Shown here piece after piece: positions 1-10,663 of a stretch of 64,000 bases of DNA. Source of the stretch: Dichetophora obliterata (Eukaryota > Arthropoda > Insecta > Diptera > Sciomyzidae); contig OY986435.1 in the NCBI GenBank assembly GCA_963920525.1, forward strand, positions 180,023,766-180,087,765. The letters run 5' to 3'. The notes beneath the pieces were generated by a model. The model ran no database searches. It saw nothing but the letters and a program-made list of their open reading frames with translations, and was not told the DNA's origin. The stretch's first letter is position 1. Every line of letters starts with the position of its first letter. Made by a program: the position numbers and the translations under genes.

Positions 1-305
1 ATTAATTGCTTTTTCTTCATAAAACTAAACAATTCTCTTCTTAATGATCCGATCCCACGACAAAAAAATGATTTATGTGAAAAATTATTATATTAAGGAC
101 CACTTTGATAGTCTTAAAAGTACAAAATTATGGTTTTTATAGATTTCAAACCTCAATAACTTTAAAAGTTTTCAACATTTTTTCAAGACCCCGTACCCAT
201 CTTCAAAAAATCCAAAAAAAATTTCAAAATTCTCTTAAATCACAAACTTCAATATTCCGCTTCAAGAGTTGGAAAAATCAGAAAAAAAGTCTTTTGTGAA
301 ACGCC

Positions 306-699
306 CTAGTGCATATATTAGGATTATGAGAAAGAATTTAGCCTTGATGCGGACTATGGCAAGCCATTCGTTCACAGGTGTGAATCAAAGGACGTGATGC
401 CACAGTCTCTTGCCAACTACAAACCCGTATCTAAGCTCGAGCATCTCCGCATGGCCGCTGTAGAAGATATCACAGAATGCATGCCGAATGCAACCCTGTC
501 CCTTTCATCGCATTTCTTGGATAGCAGTGATATCAGCTTTGTATTTGTCCGAGATATCAGTCAGTTGGATAGAGGCACCATCACAATAAAGAGTTCGAAC
601 ATTCCGGGTGCATATCCGTAAATCATTATCAGTTTTTCGTTTATGGTAGTCGTTATCAGAATTGGGGATTATTTTTCTTATATTCTTTGATATTTTCAT
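306..699 (-). pseudogene. LINE endonuclease (EEP) N-terminal fragment
   Basis: Read on the minus strand from about 699, this encodes the start of an exonuclease/endonuclease/phosphatase domain of a non-LTR retrotransposon, recognisable by LRICTRNVRTLY, a DKYKADITAIQEMR block and, in the same frame, SGHAEM and FTPVNEW. In an active element this domain nicks target DNA for target-primed reverse transcription. Two TGA stops break the frame: one directly after EMR, where the family has W, and one before FTPVNE. Homology stops near 306, so the copy is 3'-truncated or interrupted. The same family is often annotated as 'craniofacial development protein 2-like' in fly genomes, which is a database naming habit and not a function. 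The reverse-transcriptase remnant at 5.6-6.6 kb may come from the same family; this is inference. Confidence 0.78.
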
Positions 700-995
700 T
701 AAAATGGTTTTTTAAGTGGTGGGCTTTAAGCCCAACGCACAACCTGTTTTAAGCCTGGGGGGCCCGTCGCTCAGATAAACCCCTCAGATAATTTGCCAGG
801 TTTGACTTTGCCCAGGAAATACCACGTGGAGTCTTGCATCGACTTGAGACGATTTCAGATGGCTAATGCTGTCCTTGCCAGGTTGAGACAGTCAGACACG
901 TTGCCATGTGAAGGTTCGCCCACGGTTTCCCCCATTGAAAACACCCTGTTTCTCTTAGACTTTTGCGGGTTTCCAACTTGCAAAAACTAATCAAA
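700..995 (-). other. Probable LINE 5' leader of the preceding fragment
   Basis: This stretch lies directly upstream, on the minus strand, of the endonuclease start and is richer in G+C than its surroundings. It contains a 13-base palindrome GGGCTTTAAGCCC at about 720-732 and no significant ORF. Its position and composition suggest a retroelement 5' UTR. The boundary near 995 is a guess based on the return to AT-rich sequence. Confidence 0.35.
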
Positions 996-2083
996 AATTC
1001 GAATTCAGCGAATTACATTTAGCATCGTTCTCAGCTGCTCGGGTCCAAAAGATGTTAGGAATTTGGTAAAATGTGTTATCTGACGTAAAAACAAATCATA
1101 CAAGTTTGAAAGTGTGACAACAAAATTGAATATCTTGATTAACGAACCTTTCGAACCACTTTAACCTTTTATAAGGCAGAGCTGATATTTTACCACCAAC
1201 ATTTTCGGTGAAAAACGCTGTGAAAATATGTGACTTGTATCGTATACTTGAAATGAACCACTTATATTGGTGGGGAAAAATATTTACTCTGCATTATAAT
1301 GGGTTAAGTTACTTATGAAAATACTTAGTTGTTGTTTTTTGTGACCAGTAAAGTAGCTTATATATGAAAAAGTGCCGCTCTTCGCCTTCACACTAGACAC
1401 ATTCCTTCAGTTACTCCGCTCCAAACTAAGTCAACTTTATATAGCTAAATAACATCAAACATTTGCACCTAGCTAAATAAACAGCTACAGATATCCATTT
1501 CCAACAAGCAGGCGTTTACTAAATGACTCAAATAGATCGCTTAAGGAAACTTGTGGTTGTTTTTTATGACTACCCTGTTTTGACCATCACAACTATGGCC
1601 ACTTATGAGTGGAAATGCAAGCATTTTCTGTTTTTAATGCCATTCATGGTCTACAAACTTTTAAATACTTCAACACATAAGGATAAAATTTGCAGATGAA
1701 ATCCGATACCCACCAACTAATTCAGGCGGGATGATGTAATTTATTAGACATACAAGTGTGGCACAACATGTGTAAACATGTGTCATGTTCGCTGCTGGTA
1801 TTACGTGCAAGCGGTCTTGAACGCGTTGTGACGACATAATCCAAGCTTGTAGAATCATCACCAGTAGAGAAACCTGCTATAAAACTGCTAATGAGTAATA
1901 GTTGTGAAGCCAAATCACATATATACTCGTATGTACATATAAGATGCAGTTGGTCGCTGTAATACTGAGTGGCCAGTGTAAACATATTTGCAGTTGTTAT
2001 TTAAATTTACTGGCAGTAAGTTATGCCTTTAAGCATTGAACAGGAGGTAAGCAGCAAAAAGAGGCGTGTAGAATTAGTTATCA
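996..2083. other. AT-rich stretch without recognised gene
   Basis: About 1.1 kb with only short ORFs, none of which resembles a known protein. The minus-strand ORFs at 1670-1985 overlap each other in different frames and show no domain. I see no repeat structure that I can bound. Confidence 0.5.
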
Positions 2084-2350
2084 GCAGGGCTAGGATTTCG
2101 ATGACATGTCATCGTTTTTGTGCTGTTTCTCAGTCCTGCTTATTTAAAATGTCCATTTATGCTTCCCAAATTCCAAATATGAAAAGATTTAGGTTATTTT
2201 TTCGTCATTTTTCATAGTTTTTTATCGGTTTTAGTTTTCAGGTGATTTTTACTAGGTTTAGGTTATTTTTTGGTCATTTTTATCGATTTTTAACTTATTT
2301 TTTGGTCTTTTTTATACAATTTTAATTTTTAGAGCATTTTTGGGTTTAGG
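2084..2350. repeat. T-rich degenerate repeat with 'GCAGGGCTAGGATTTCGATG' head
   Basis: The stretch begins with a GCAGGGCTAGGATT head and then contains degenerate copies of a roughly 15-25 base T-rich unit resembling TTTAGGTTATTTTTTGGTC. A related head, in reverse orientation (CCAGGGCTCGGATTTTGATG on the minus strand), lies at about 12886-12907 next to the same kind of T-rich unit. The head sequence and T-rich tail suggest a small dispersed repeat family; the class is unknown. Confidence 0.4.
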
Positions 2351-2599
2351 TCATTTTAGTGTAATTTAGAAAAAAATTTCGTTTTTTTATGCTAAAAAAA
2401 TTTAAAAATGCAAATTTTTTAAACATATTCCTTTACCAATCGAGTCCCTTCAATCTAAAACACTACCTATCGAAAAAGGAGTAGCTTTGTTTATAGACCT
2501 CGATGAAAAAAAGCTCTGCGCGTGGTGAAACTAACGAAAGGGTATGTAGAAAGATGAAACAAGTGTTAGATAAAAACTCAGGATATGCTAGTTATTATT

Positions 2600-3998
2600 A
2601 ACCTTGCTATTCACCATTTTCAGTATAGCTGCCGAAAGTAACCATATGAACTAAATTACCAAATTTCAGTCTAATACGATCAAAACCGTGCGAAATATAG
2701 CATTTTTATTGTTTTGTGAGCGGTACAAAGGGGTGCGGCAAAATTATTTCCCTTAAACCATCTCGTACTCGAAACATATTGACCGCCAAAATTTCAGCTC
2801 AATTAAGCTTAAGCCTGGCGCACTTTGCTACACTCCACGCTGACCCCCCGAAAAGTGAGTTTAACTAAAGTGGGACAGGCCCATTTTTAGTGCACTTGCC
2901 TAGAGTAAAAATGTGAACTACATTACGAAATTTTTGTCTTATACCACCCAAACCGTTGAAATAAAACATTTTCATTGGTTTGTGGGCAGTAAAAGGGGGC
3001 GTGATAACCAATTTTTAGTACAGTTGCTGACAGTAACCATACAAACTAAGCCAAAATTTCAGCACAATCGACTCAGTAATCAATTTTAATGATTTCTCAA
3101 AAAGTGGGTCTGGCTTTATAGCGATAACGACCATTTTTATTACAGTTTCTAGAAGTAACCTTACAAACATAAGTACTAAATGTAAGTCTTATACGGCCAA
3201 AACTGCTTGAAATAAAGCATTTTCACTGATTTGTGGGCGGAAAAAGGGGGCGTGGACAACCAAGACCGTCTGAAATAAAGCATTTTCATTAATTTATGGT
3301 CGCGTGGAAACCCATTTTTAGTACGGTTGTCGACAGTAACCATACAAACTAAATTACTAAATTTTAGCCTTATACGACCTAAAACTACTGAAATATAGAA
3401 TTTTTATTGATTTGAGGGCGGTAAAAGGGGGTGTGGGAAATTGTTTTTCCTCAACCATCTCATACCTGAAATAAATCGACGGCCAAAATTTCAGGTCCAG
3501 TAGTTTTGGAGTCTATAGGCATCACACACACAAACACACATCGTTTTGCTTTTTATGTATATAGATATTGATTTGTGGGCGGTAAAAATGGGCGTGAAAA
3601 CATTTATGTATAGTGACCGCCTCTTGAAGCACCTACACAGCAAGTTTCACTATAAAAATGTGTAGAACTCCGGAATTGCCATGATTTATATACTGCGACA
3701 ACTCCCATTTTTTGTACAGTTACTGACAGTAACCTTCTGAACAAAATTACTAAATTTTAGTTTTTTACGATCAAAACCGTCTGATATATTCCCTTTTTTT
3801 GGTTTGTGGTCAATAGTGCAAATTTGACTTGTATGGGAGGTACCACACCCCCTTGTCCAACCCTTACCAAACCTCACAGGAACACTCTCAAGATGTGGCT
3901 TCAGTTTCCTTGAAAATTTCATAAAGATCACTTCAGCAATTTTGAAGTCTATACGTGATGTAGCCACATACCTACATACATACATCCATTTTTATATA
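2600..3998 (+). repeat. Dispersed repeat with diverged ~190-240 bp monomers
   Basis: At least five diverged units carry the ordered motifs 'CCATTTTTAGTAC', 'GACAGTAACCATACAAACTA', 'AAAACCGTCTGAAATA', 'TTTTATTGATTTGTGGGCGG' and 'AAAAGGGGGCGTGG'. The 3' end has the 'CACACACAAACACACA' stretch and a 'TTTTTATATATAGATT' terminus; the terminus is now split by the Tc1 element that begins at 3999. Similar 3' sequence recurs at 52.85-53.28 kb. No protein is encoded. Which autonomous element moved this family is not visible here. Confidence 0.6.
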
Positions 3999-5595
3999 CA
4001 GTCACACAGATGAATATACGTACCCCCCTCAAAATCTCATTTCTGACCAAAGTTTAAACTTCCTTAAAAAAAAATTACAGGAATATTTTTTGCAAAAAAC
4101 TTGAATAAAAGGTATTGGAAAATAGTTGGTTGTAAGTCATTTACTATTTAAATTTATATAACATCATTTTTTGCAACAGAGAAAAGTATACATACGAGAG
4201 TTTCATTTAACTGTTATTTAAAGAGAAAGCGATCGCATGATGAATGTATATTTTTTTAATGGACAGTTATGACTTCTATTCTTATATTTACCACTTTCTG
4301 ATCAAGTGCTAATTAGTTTTTTTGCAAATGGGTCCAAAAGTTGAGGAAATATGTTTTGACGTGCGTGAACTAATTATTAAGCATAAAAAAATGGAAAATC
4401 TTTACGGGAAATCGCAAATATAGTTGGACGTCCAAAGTCGAGTGTACAAACAGTGATTAAAAATTATAATGAAACCAAATCACTGAAAAACAAACCCAGA
4501 TGCGGTCACACTCCAAAAATGGACACACGTGTAAAAAGACATATACTAACTTAAATCCGAAAAAAATAGAACAAAAACAGCAATAGACATAGCTAAAGAT
4601 ATGGAAAATGCCAAAATTTTTATTGTACACCCGGAAACAATACGAAGTGTTTTAAGGAAAAGAGGATTTCATAGCCGCATTCCGCGAAAAAACCGTTTAT
4701 TAGTACTAATAATATGAAAAAACGTATTAACTTTGCAAAGTTGAATTTTGATATATATGAAACGTTTTGGAAGAACGTTGTGTTCAGTGATGAGAGCAAA
4801 TTCAAGCTATTCGGATGTGATTGTGTGATGAAGGTATGGCGTAAAAAGTACGGGACGCTCCTTCCGAAAAACTTAATTCCGACAATAAAGCATGGAGGAG
4901 GATCGGTATTGGTATGGGGTTGCATGTCGGCAACTGGGGTAGGAAACTTAGTGTTTATTGACATAACCATGGATCGATTCGTATATTTGAACCTACACCA
5001 ACAAAGTTTGATGGAATTGGTGCATAAAATGGGTCTTACGGAAAGCTGATACTTTCAACAAGACAACGACACCAAGCACACAGCGGTTGTTGTTAAGGAG
5101 TGGTTACTGTACAATGTAACAAAGTAGCTTCATTTTCCTCCCCAGTCGCCCGACTTGAAACCCATCGAAAATTTGTGGGATGAGTTGGACCGCCATGTTC
5201 GAAAAAGGACATTAACAAACATGATCTTAAAAATGCAGTTATGAAAGAATGGTCGAAAATCACAATGCAAACAACAACAAAACTAGTATTTTCGATGAAA
5301 AACAGATTGAGCGCAGTTTTAGAGAGCAATGGCGGACCAACAAAATACTAAATTTTTCTTTATTTTTGTTTCCATTAAACATTTTGTAAGAAGTATGTAT
5401 TCTTTTCTGTGTAGCGAAAAATAAAAATCTGTGTTTTTTTTTAATAAATCATTTGTTTCTGAAATTTTTACTTATTGTTTTAATTTTTTTTAAATACAGA
5501 TTTATCCTATATAATTTTTTTTTTTGTAAGGAAAGCTTATACTTTGGTCAGAAAAAAGTTTTTGAGGGGGGTACGTATATATATCTGTGTGACTG
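3999..5595 (+). mobile_element. Complete but inactive Tc1-type transposon with TA target-site duplication
   Basis: The ends are inverted repeats: the left begins CAGTCACACAGATGAATATA and the right, read on the minus strand, begins CAGTCACACAGATATATATA. Both are followed by a run of C (TACCCCCCTC) and 'CTGACCAAAGT'. TA dinucleotides flank the element at 3997-3998 and 5596-5597. The 1597 bp length is normal for Tc1. It encloses a broken transposase. Removing the element and one TA restores 'TTTTTATATATAGATT', the usual end of the older repeat to its left, so the insertion site is clear. Confidence 0.95.
4328..5351 (+). pseudogene. Tc1-type DDE (D34E) transposase, broken
   Basis: A transposase that would bind the inverted repeats and cut and paste the element. 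The ATG at 4328 opens an N-terminal helix-turn-helix region (LREIANIVGRPKSSVQ after a frameshift near 4388), followed by VHPETIRSVLRKRGFHSRIP. The catalytic region carries FSDESKF (first D), GGGSVLVWGCMS, FQQDND (second D) and SPDLKPIENLWDELD (E), with 34 residues between the last two, the Tc1 spacing. Breaks: frameshift near 4388, TAA near 4552, a further frame change near 4560, TGA near 4707, TGA at 5047-5049, TAG near 5125 and a frameshift near 5240. The longest open stretch is 4714-5049. No ability to make active enzyme remains. Confidence 0.93.
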
Positions 5596-5612
5596 TATAT
5601 AGATTGCTGAAA

Positions 5613-6560
5613 TATTACTTACTTACTTAGTTGGCTCTACAACCGTGTGTCGGTCTTGGCCTCATCTAAGAATTTGTGCCAGCCATTTTTGTCTCTCGCT
5701 TGCTGGCGCCAGTTGGAAATTCCAAGCTTCTTCTGGTTGCATAAAGTAGGACGGACATGATGAGCGATTAGAGCGTGATATAGAGCGTGATTTTCGTTCG
5801 TCGAGAGAGGGCTCTGCTTCTCAATTGCCTACTGACCCCAAAGTAACTCCTGTTGACAAGAGTTATTCTCCGTTTGATCTCAATACTGATGTCGTTGGTT
5901 GAGTTTATGTTGGATCCCAGATAGACGAAGTCCTTCACAACCTCGAAGGAGGTATTGTAACGTGGGTTCCAAGACGCTGGGACTGTTTGTTTGTTGACAC
6001 CATGTATTTCGTCTTATCTGCATTCACTAACAGACCCATTCAACTTGACTCTAATCTAGAGAATGCTGCCCTGAGTTCGCGCAGATTATGACCAATGATA
6101 TCGATGTGATCAGTATACGCAAGCAGCATAACACTCTTGTAGAATATTGTGCCACTACGTCTCAGATCAGCAGCTCGGATGATCTGCTCCATCATTAGGT
6201 TGAAAATGTCGCACGATAAGGAATCACCTTGTCTGAAACCTCGTTTGGTAACAAATGGTGGGGAGAGGACCTTCCCGATTTTAACTGTGCTGCTAGTGTT
6301 GTTCACTGTCATCCTGCAATAAATATAGCTTCGCCTCCGTTCTGAAACATACTGAACTTCATCATAGTTGGGCAACCTCGACACTGTCATCCGTAATTGG
6401 GGTTTCCAGAATATAATCTCTATTGACGGGATTGTTGTCAGCGTTGCCATTTAGAAACTTAGAGAAGCATTCCCTTCATAACGTCAGTGCACTCTGGATA
6501 TCTGTCATTAGATTCCCGTTTTCATCTTTGCAGGAAGAGGCCCCAGTTTTAAAACCATCG
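5613..6560 (-). pseudogene. LINE reverse transcriptase, internally deleted 3' half
   Basis: Read from 6560 on the minus strand, this begins with the linker before the RT (ASSCKDENGN, DDSVEV), then jumps straight to the late palm: RMTVNNTSS, GFRQGDSLSCDIFN, and a YADD box mutated to YTDH (LLAYTDHIDIIGHNLREL). The finger and early palm blocks expected between are missing, so there is an internal deletion of several hundred bases near 6380. After the open stretch at 6040-6450 the C-terminal domain continues in shifted frames (VVKDFVYLGSNINSTNDIS, KITLY). The 3' end is a short tandem tail of TAAG at about 5613-5630. Loss of the catalytic YADD tyrosine context plus the deletion makes the copy dead. 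It may be the same family as the endonuclease fragment at 306-699. Confidence 0.85.
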
Positions 6561-6569
6561 GCCTAATAA

Positions 6570-6960
6570 TATTGTAAAAAATCATGCACTTAATTTAGAG
6601 TTGACTTTTATTTTGAATGGGCCACTATCTCTAATACTTTTGCAAAACTTTAAAATTTTTTAATGCAGATTTGTAGAGCCTTTTCCAGCCTTTAATATCT
6701 GAAAGTTTATTTTTTTTAGAACTATTCACCAGCCAATATATTTACGAAAAACATGATTTTTGGACGTTTTTGAAAAATGTTTTTGCCCATTGGCGACTAT
6801 CGTTACAGCAGTATTTATTACAGTTACAGTAAATATTTTGGAAACCGTTATAAAAAAAGGCAAGGTTAATTTTTAGAGGGGTACAAATGGAACTTTTTTC
6901 CATTTTAATACAAAAAATGCTCATCAAATCCCCCCATGGGTAAATCCTGGTTACGGCCCT
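6570..6960 (+). repeat. Single arm related to the inverted-repeat element at 7.6-8.3 kb
   Basis: Positions about 6640-6810 match about 8130-8290 in the same order: 'GCAGATT', 'TTCCAGC', 'CACCAGCCAATAT', and 'GGCGACTATCG' against 'GGCTATCGCTAG'. The copy is diverged and lacks a visible partner arm, so it is a solo or degraded copy. Confidence 0.5.
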
Positions 6961-7585
6961 GTGTAACGCTATGTATATAAAATAAATATTAAGTTTATTA
7001 ATGTTTTATTTTTAAAGCAGTGATGGCCAAACGCACACAACTTAAACTGCTTGCATGTATGTGTAACGTTTAAAGCTTTTCACTGAAAGAAAACTAAAGT
7101 TACAGCATTTTGAAAGCTGTATGTAGAAAAACAATAATAAATCGAATAATAAATTGAAAAGTTATGAAATCATATTAGAATAGATTATTTATTTATTAAA
7201 TATTATTAATGTATTTTTTCATCAGTTTTTATAAAGTCTATTGCAGACAAAATTTACTTATAAAACAAAAATAACATTAAAGTTACCTAGGTATATATCT
7301 TAAACTTGCCAACTGCGAAAACAATTATTGCTTATATGAAAAAGCGCTACTTTTGTAAATTATAAAATGGAAGCAAATACCTATAAAATAATTACGCATC
7401 GCTTCCTCATATTATTCTTTTTGGTATACAATAACTACGTAATTTAATTTAAATCTAGCAAACAAAGCGACGTGACCATGCCTGCTTCGAGTCTGCCCGC
7501 AGACTGAAAGCTCTTTAGTGACGCCAAAATTTATATACATACGTATACATTAAGGCACCTCACGAAAAAAGTTGTTCGGCACAGT
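6961..7585. other. AT-rich stretch without recognised gene
   Basis: No ORF with recognisable similarity and no bounded repeat. A short motif TTAAGGCACCTCACG at about 7551-7565 resembles, in inverted form, CGTGAGGCCCTTA at about 11749-11761; see findings. Confidence 0.45.
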
Positions 7586-7589
7586 TGCT

Positions 7590-8340
7590 CAAGATAATCC
7601 TTTGTTAATGATTAAATGATTCCCCAAATATTTCGACTCTAGCGATAGCCATCCTCTTGGAATGGTTTTAAATAACCTCTTAAAATCGAGTTTTGCGGTA
7701 ACCATATGGGCTAGTGTAATAGTTGTAAAAACAAGCCTGGAAAAAGCTCTTTCAATCTGCATCAAAAAATTCAAATTTTTACGTTCGGATTAGAGATAAT
7801 GGTGTTTTTCATGCATTTTAAAAAAAATTTATTTTCACTAAAATTCTAAAAACTTAATTGTTTCTAACGCGAGATACCGCTAGAACGCCAAGATATCGTT
7901 GGAAAGGTTTTGAGTGCTCGCATTGATTCCTAGTCAGAATTGCTTAAATTGATATATATTAAAACTAAAATATTAGTTTTAAAATAAACACCTACTGAAA
8001 AAATATTGTAAGAAATTAAAAAAAAAAGTAATAAAGTTATTTGAATTTTGAGAGTTTTTGTGTAAAATAAAAAAAAAATTTAAAAAATATGCATAAAAAA
8101 CAACGTTATCTTTAATCTGATTGCTAAAATTTAAATTTTTTTTTTGCAGATTGGAAGAGCGTATTCCAGCTTATAATTTCTGTCAGTTAATATTTTAACA
8201 ATCATTACACCAGCCAATATTTTTACAAAAAAATAATTTTTTAGAGGTTATTTCAAACCATTCCAGCTCACAGATGGCTATCGCTAGAGTCGAAATATTT
8301 GGGGAATCATCATAACAAAAACCAAGGATTGTTTTGAGAT
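7590..8340. mobile_element. Non-autonomous element with ~200 bp inverted arms
   Basis: The left arm (about 7590-7810) and right arm (about 8100-8335) are inverted copies. Shared ordered blocks include GATTCCCCAAATATTTCGAC, TCTAGCGATAGCCATC, GGAATGGTTT and TAACCTCT. The arms flank about 290 bp of AT-rich sequence with no ORF. The structure is that of a MITE or foldback element. I could not identify a target-site duplication, so superfamily is not assigned. Confidence 0.72.
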
Positions 8341-8345
8341 AAAGA

Positions 8346-9154
8346 GATGGGAAACTCCGTTGGAGAGGGATAGCATTATGTTAAATTTTACGTTAAATTG
8401 GCTCCAATACTAGCACAAAACACTTATACTATGTCGTAAAATCAACGGAAAACAACCCTGGCTTATGGTAGATTGAAGCATTTCACCAGTTACGTTTGAG
8501 GTCCGATAACTGTAAAACAGCATATTATTGCAAGAAAATGGGTAACGAAAGGTATACCACAAAAGACGTCGGAAAAGCAATGGAAAACATCCCTGAAAAA
8601 TCATGGTGAAATTACCTTAGAATAATTACACCATAGGAATCTGTTCAAGCAGTGTTGCCGCTTGGAAAATGCATGGATACTTTTTTAAGCCTCAGTTTAA
8701 GTTTAAATACTTTTTTAATAAATAATTTTTATATGAACATATGTTTTTATTTGCAAAAATATAAAAAAGGAGGCATTTCCTTAAATTCGATAAAAACTTT
8801 AAGAAAACTTATGACATTGAGACATTTTTGAACATTACTTTTTTTATCAAAAAATGCATTAACGCAACCTCTTAACAAAGAACTTTAAAATTTTGTGATA
8901 AATATAATAAGTCTGCCTCATAGCTCAGCTGCTGCTGAATGATTTTTTCCTAATTTAAAACTTACTATAAACGATAAGACTAGTCGATTTTTTTTGGGAA
9001 TAGGTAAAGGTATATTGTTTTGCAAAATACTTAAAAACGAATAATTGTTAACTTTTAAATTTAATTTAAATATAGGGCAATAGCAACCCATTTTATTTAT
9101 ATTACACTTAACTGAATAAGCTATTAAATTACTTTTTTATGTATTTATATATTA
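8346..9154. other. AT-rich stretch without recognised gene
   Basis: About 0.8 kb of AT-rich sequence with no supported ORF and no clear repeat boundary. Confidence 0.45.
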
Positions 9155-9162
9155 TTTTGTAT

Positions 9163-10655
9163 CATAGCTGTTAAATAATTATTATTAATCGTATTCATTA
9201 GCAATTCGATTATTTTTTTAGAAATGTGAAATAATTGATTCAGTACAATTATTTTCTGTTTGTAATTGTAATATAATAACATTCATAAAATAATTACGAT
9301 TTTTTCAGATGACGAAAATAATTAAAAATAATTAAAAGTAATCAAGAAAAATAATCAGACTACTTTTAAAAATTATGTTTGATTCTTTTTGATTATTTCA
9401 AAAATTTCAGTCTTAAATACTAAAATTGTTGTTGTATTTTTTGATAAATTAACATAGAAATTGTTAAACAAAGATTGTCAAAAAACAAGAACGAAAAAAA
9501 TGCATTACAACATTTGCTCCGTTAGTTTTATCGATCACTTTTTTCTTCTTTCTTGTTTTTTAAAAACTTTTTTAATGATTATTTACATATCTATTTCTTT
9601 ATAAATTAAATTTTACAAAATATTCCGTACTTTAAAATAAAATTCTTAAATAATCAAACAGAATCAAAGTAGTAGTAGTACTTTATTGAGTTTTTAATTA
9701 ATCGATATTACAAAATATATATATATAAACAATTTCTTATTTGTTACAGCCGCTAATGCTGTAATGTATGGCCTGCCTGGTCTGTTACACTATTAACTAA
9801 ATTAATAATCAAAAGCCACTTGGCTATAATATTATTACAGAATAATTTACTCCTGCTCAAGGAGTATTTTAACATTTGCTTTTGACGATTATCCTAAAAG
9901 CATATGTGTGAAAGAGACAACGACAGCTTGTATACGGCGAGACATATACAAGCACTAAAAATACTAAACATTTGATAAATTACATCAAATGCAGATTTTA
10001 CGTTCACATATAGAATTACAAAAATACGCAATCACTAAAAACATAATATATTAAATCATTAATGTTATGGTCACGATAATCACTAATAAAATTCAGCCGT
10101 TTAGTTGAATTCAATTGCAGCGGCTAGGTACAGTTCGCTTCAACTCGTTTGGGATGTCGTCAAGTTTTTTTTCTTTTTATAAAACAGTACTATACAAGCC
10201 ATTAGCATTAGCAGCGGTAACAGAGAAGGAACCATGAACCCAAAATTCAACTGTAGCTCCCAACATATTTGTTAATAAAACTTATTAAGTTTTTGTATAA
10301 CTGTTATTCGTTTAACTGTGTTAACTGAAAAAGCCGTATCAGCGTATGGGCGATTTCAGTTAAAAATTACTGGTTGCACTTCACAACCTCACCGTTGAAA
10401 CGATGCGTGTCGACCTCAAACAGAATCAAAAATAATATCTATAAGTAGTTGGATTATTTTTTCTTGATTACTTTTTATTCTTTTTGATTATTTTCCTTAT
10501 TTCAAGTAGTCGTAATTATTTTTTGATTACTTTTAATCTAAATTAATTGCTTATCAAACACATCTCCCTTACGGATTATATGATTGTAATTATTTTTAAA
10601 GTATAATAATATAATCTAATTGTTTATTAATCGTAATCGCAATTTAACAGCTATG
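9163..10655. mobile_element. Non-autonomous hAT-like element with 8-bp target-site duplication
   Basis: The exact 8-base repeat TTTTGTAT flanks the element at 9155-9162 and 10656-10663. The ends are inverted repeats starting CATAGCTGTTAAAT, followed by related AT-rich subterminal sequence (TTAATCGTA). An 8-base duplication is the hallmark of the hAT superfamily. There is no transposase ORF. Total length is 1493 bp, of which about 760 bp is a later retroposed insert (9669-10415 plus one copy of its duplication), leaving a core of roughly 730 bp. Confidence 0.82.
9669..10415 (-). mobile_element. Retroposed insert inside the hAT-like element
   Basis: An exact 15-base target-site duplication TCAAACAGAATCAAA lies at 9654-9668 and 10416-10430. 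The insert reads on the minus strand: its 3' end carries an AATAAA signal and a short TAC tandem tail (GTAGTAGTAGTAC on the plus strand at 9669-9681). No reverse transcriptase is present in its 747 bp. This could be a short internally deleted LINE (leader joined to 3' UTR) or a SINE-like element mobilised by a LINE. The tail type matches that of the LINE whose 3' end is at about 59263-59286. Confidence 0.75.
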
Positions 10656-10663
10656 TTTTGTAT

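Noticed and set aside
1670..1985. Overlapping minus-strand ORFs of 63 and 87 codons
   Set aside because: Different frames of the same stretch with no domain, start context or splice sites.
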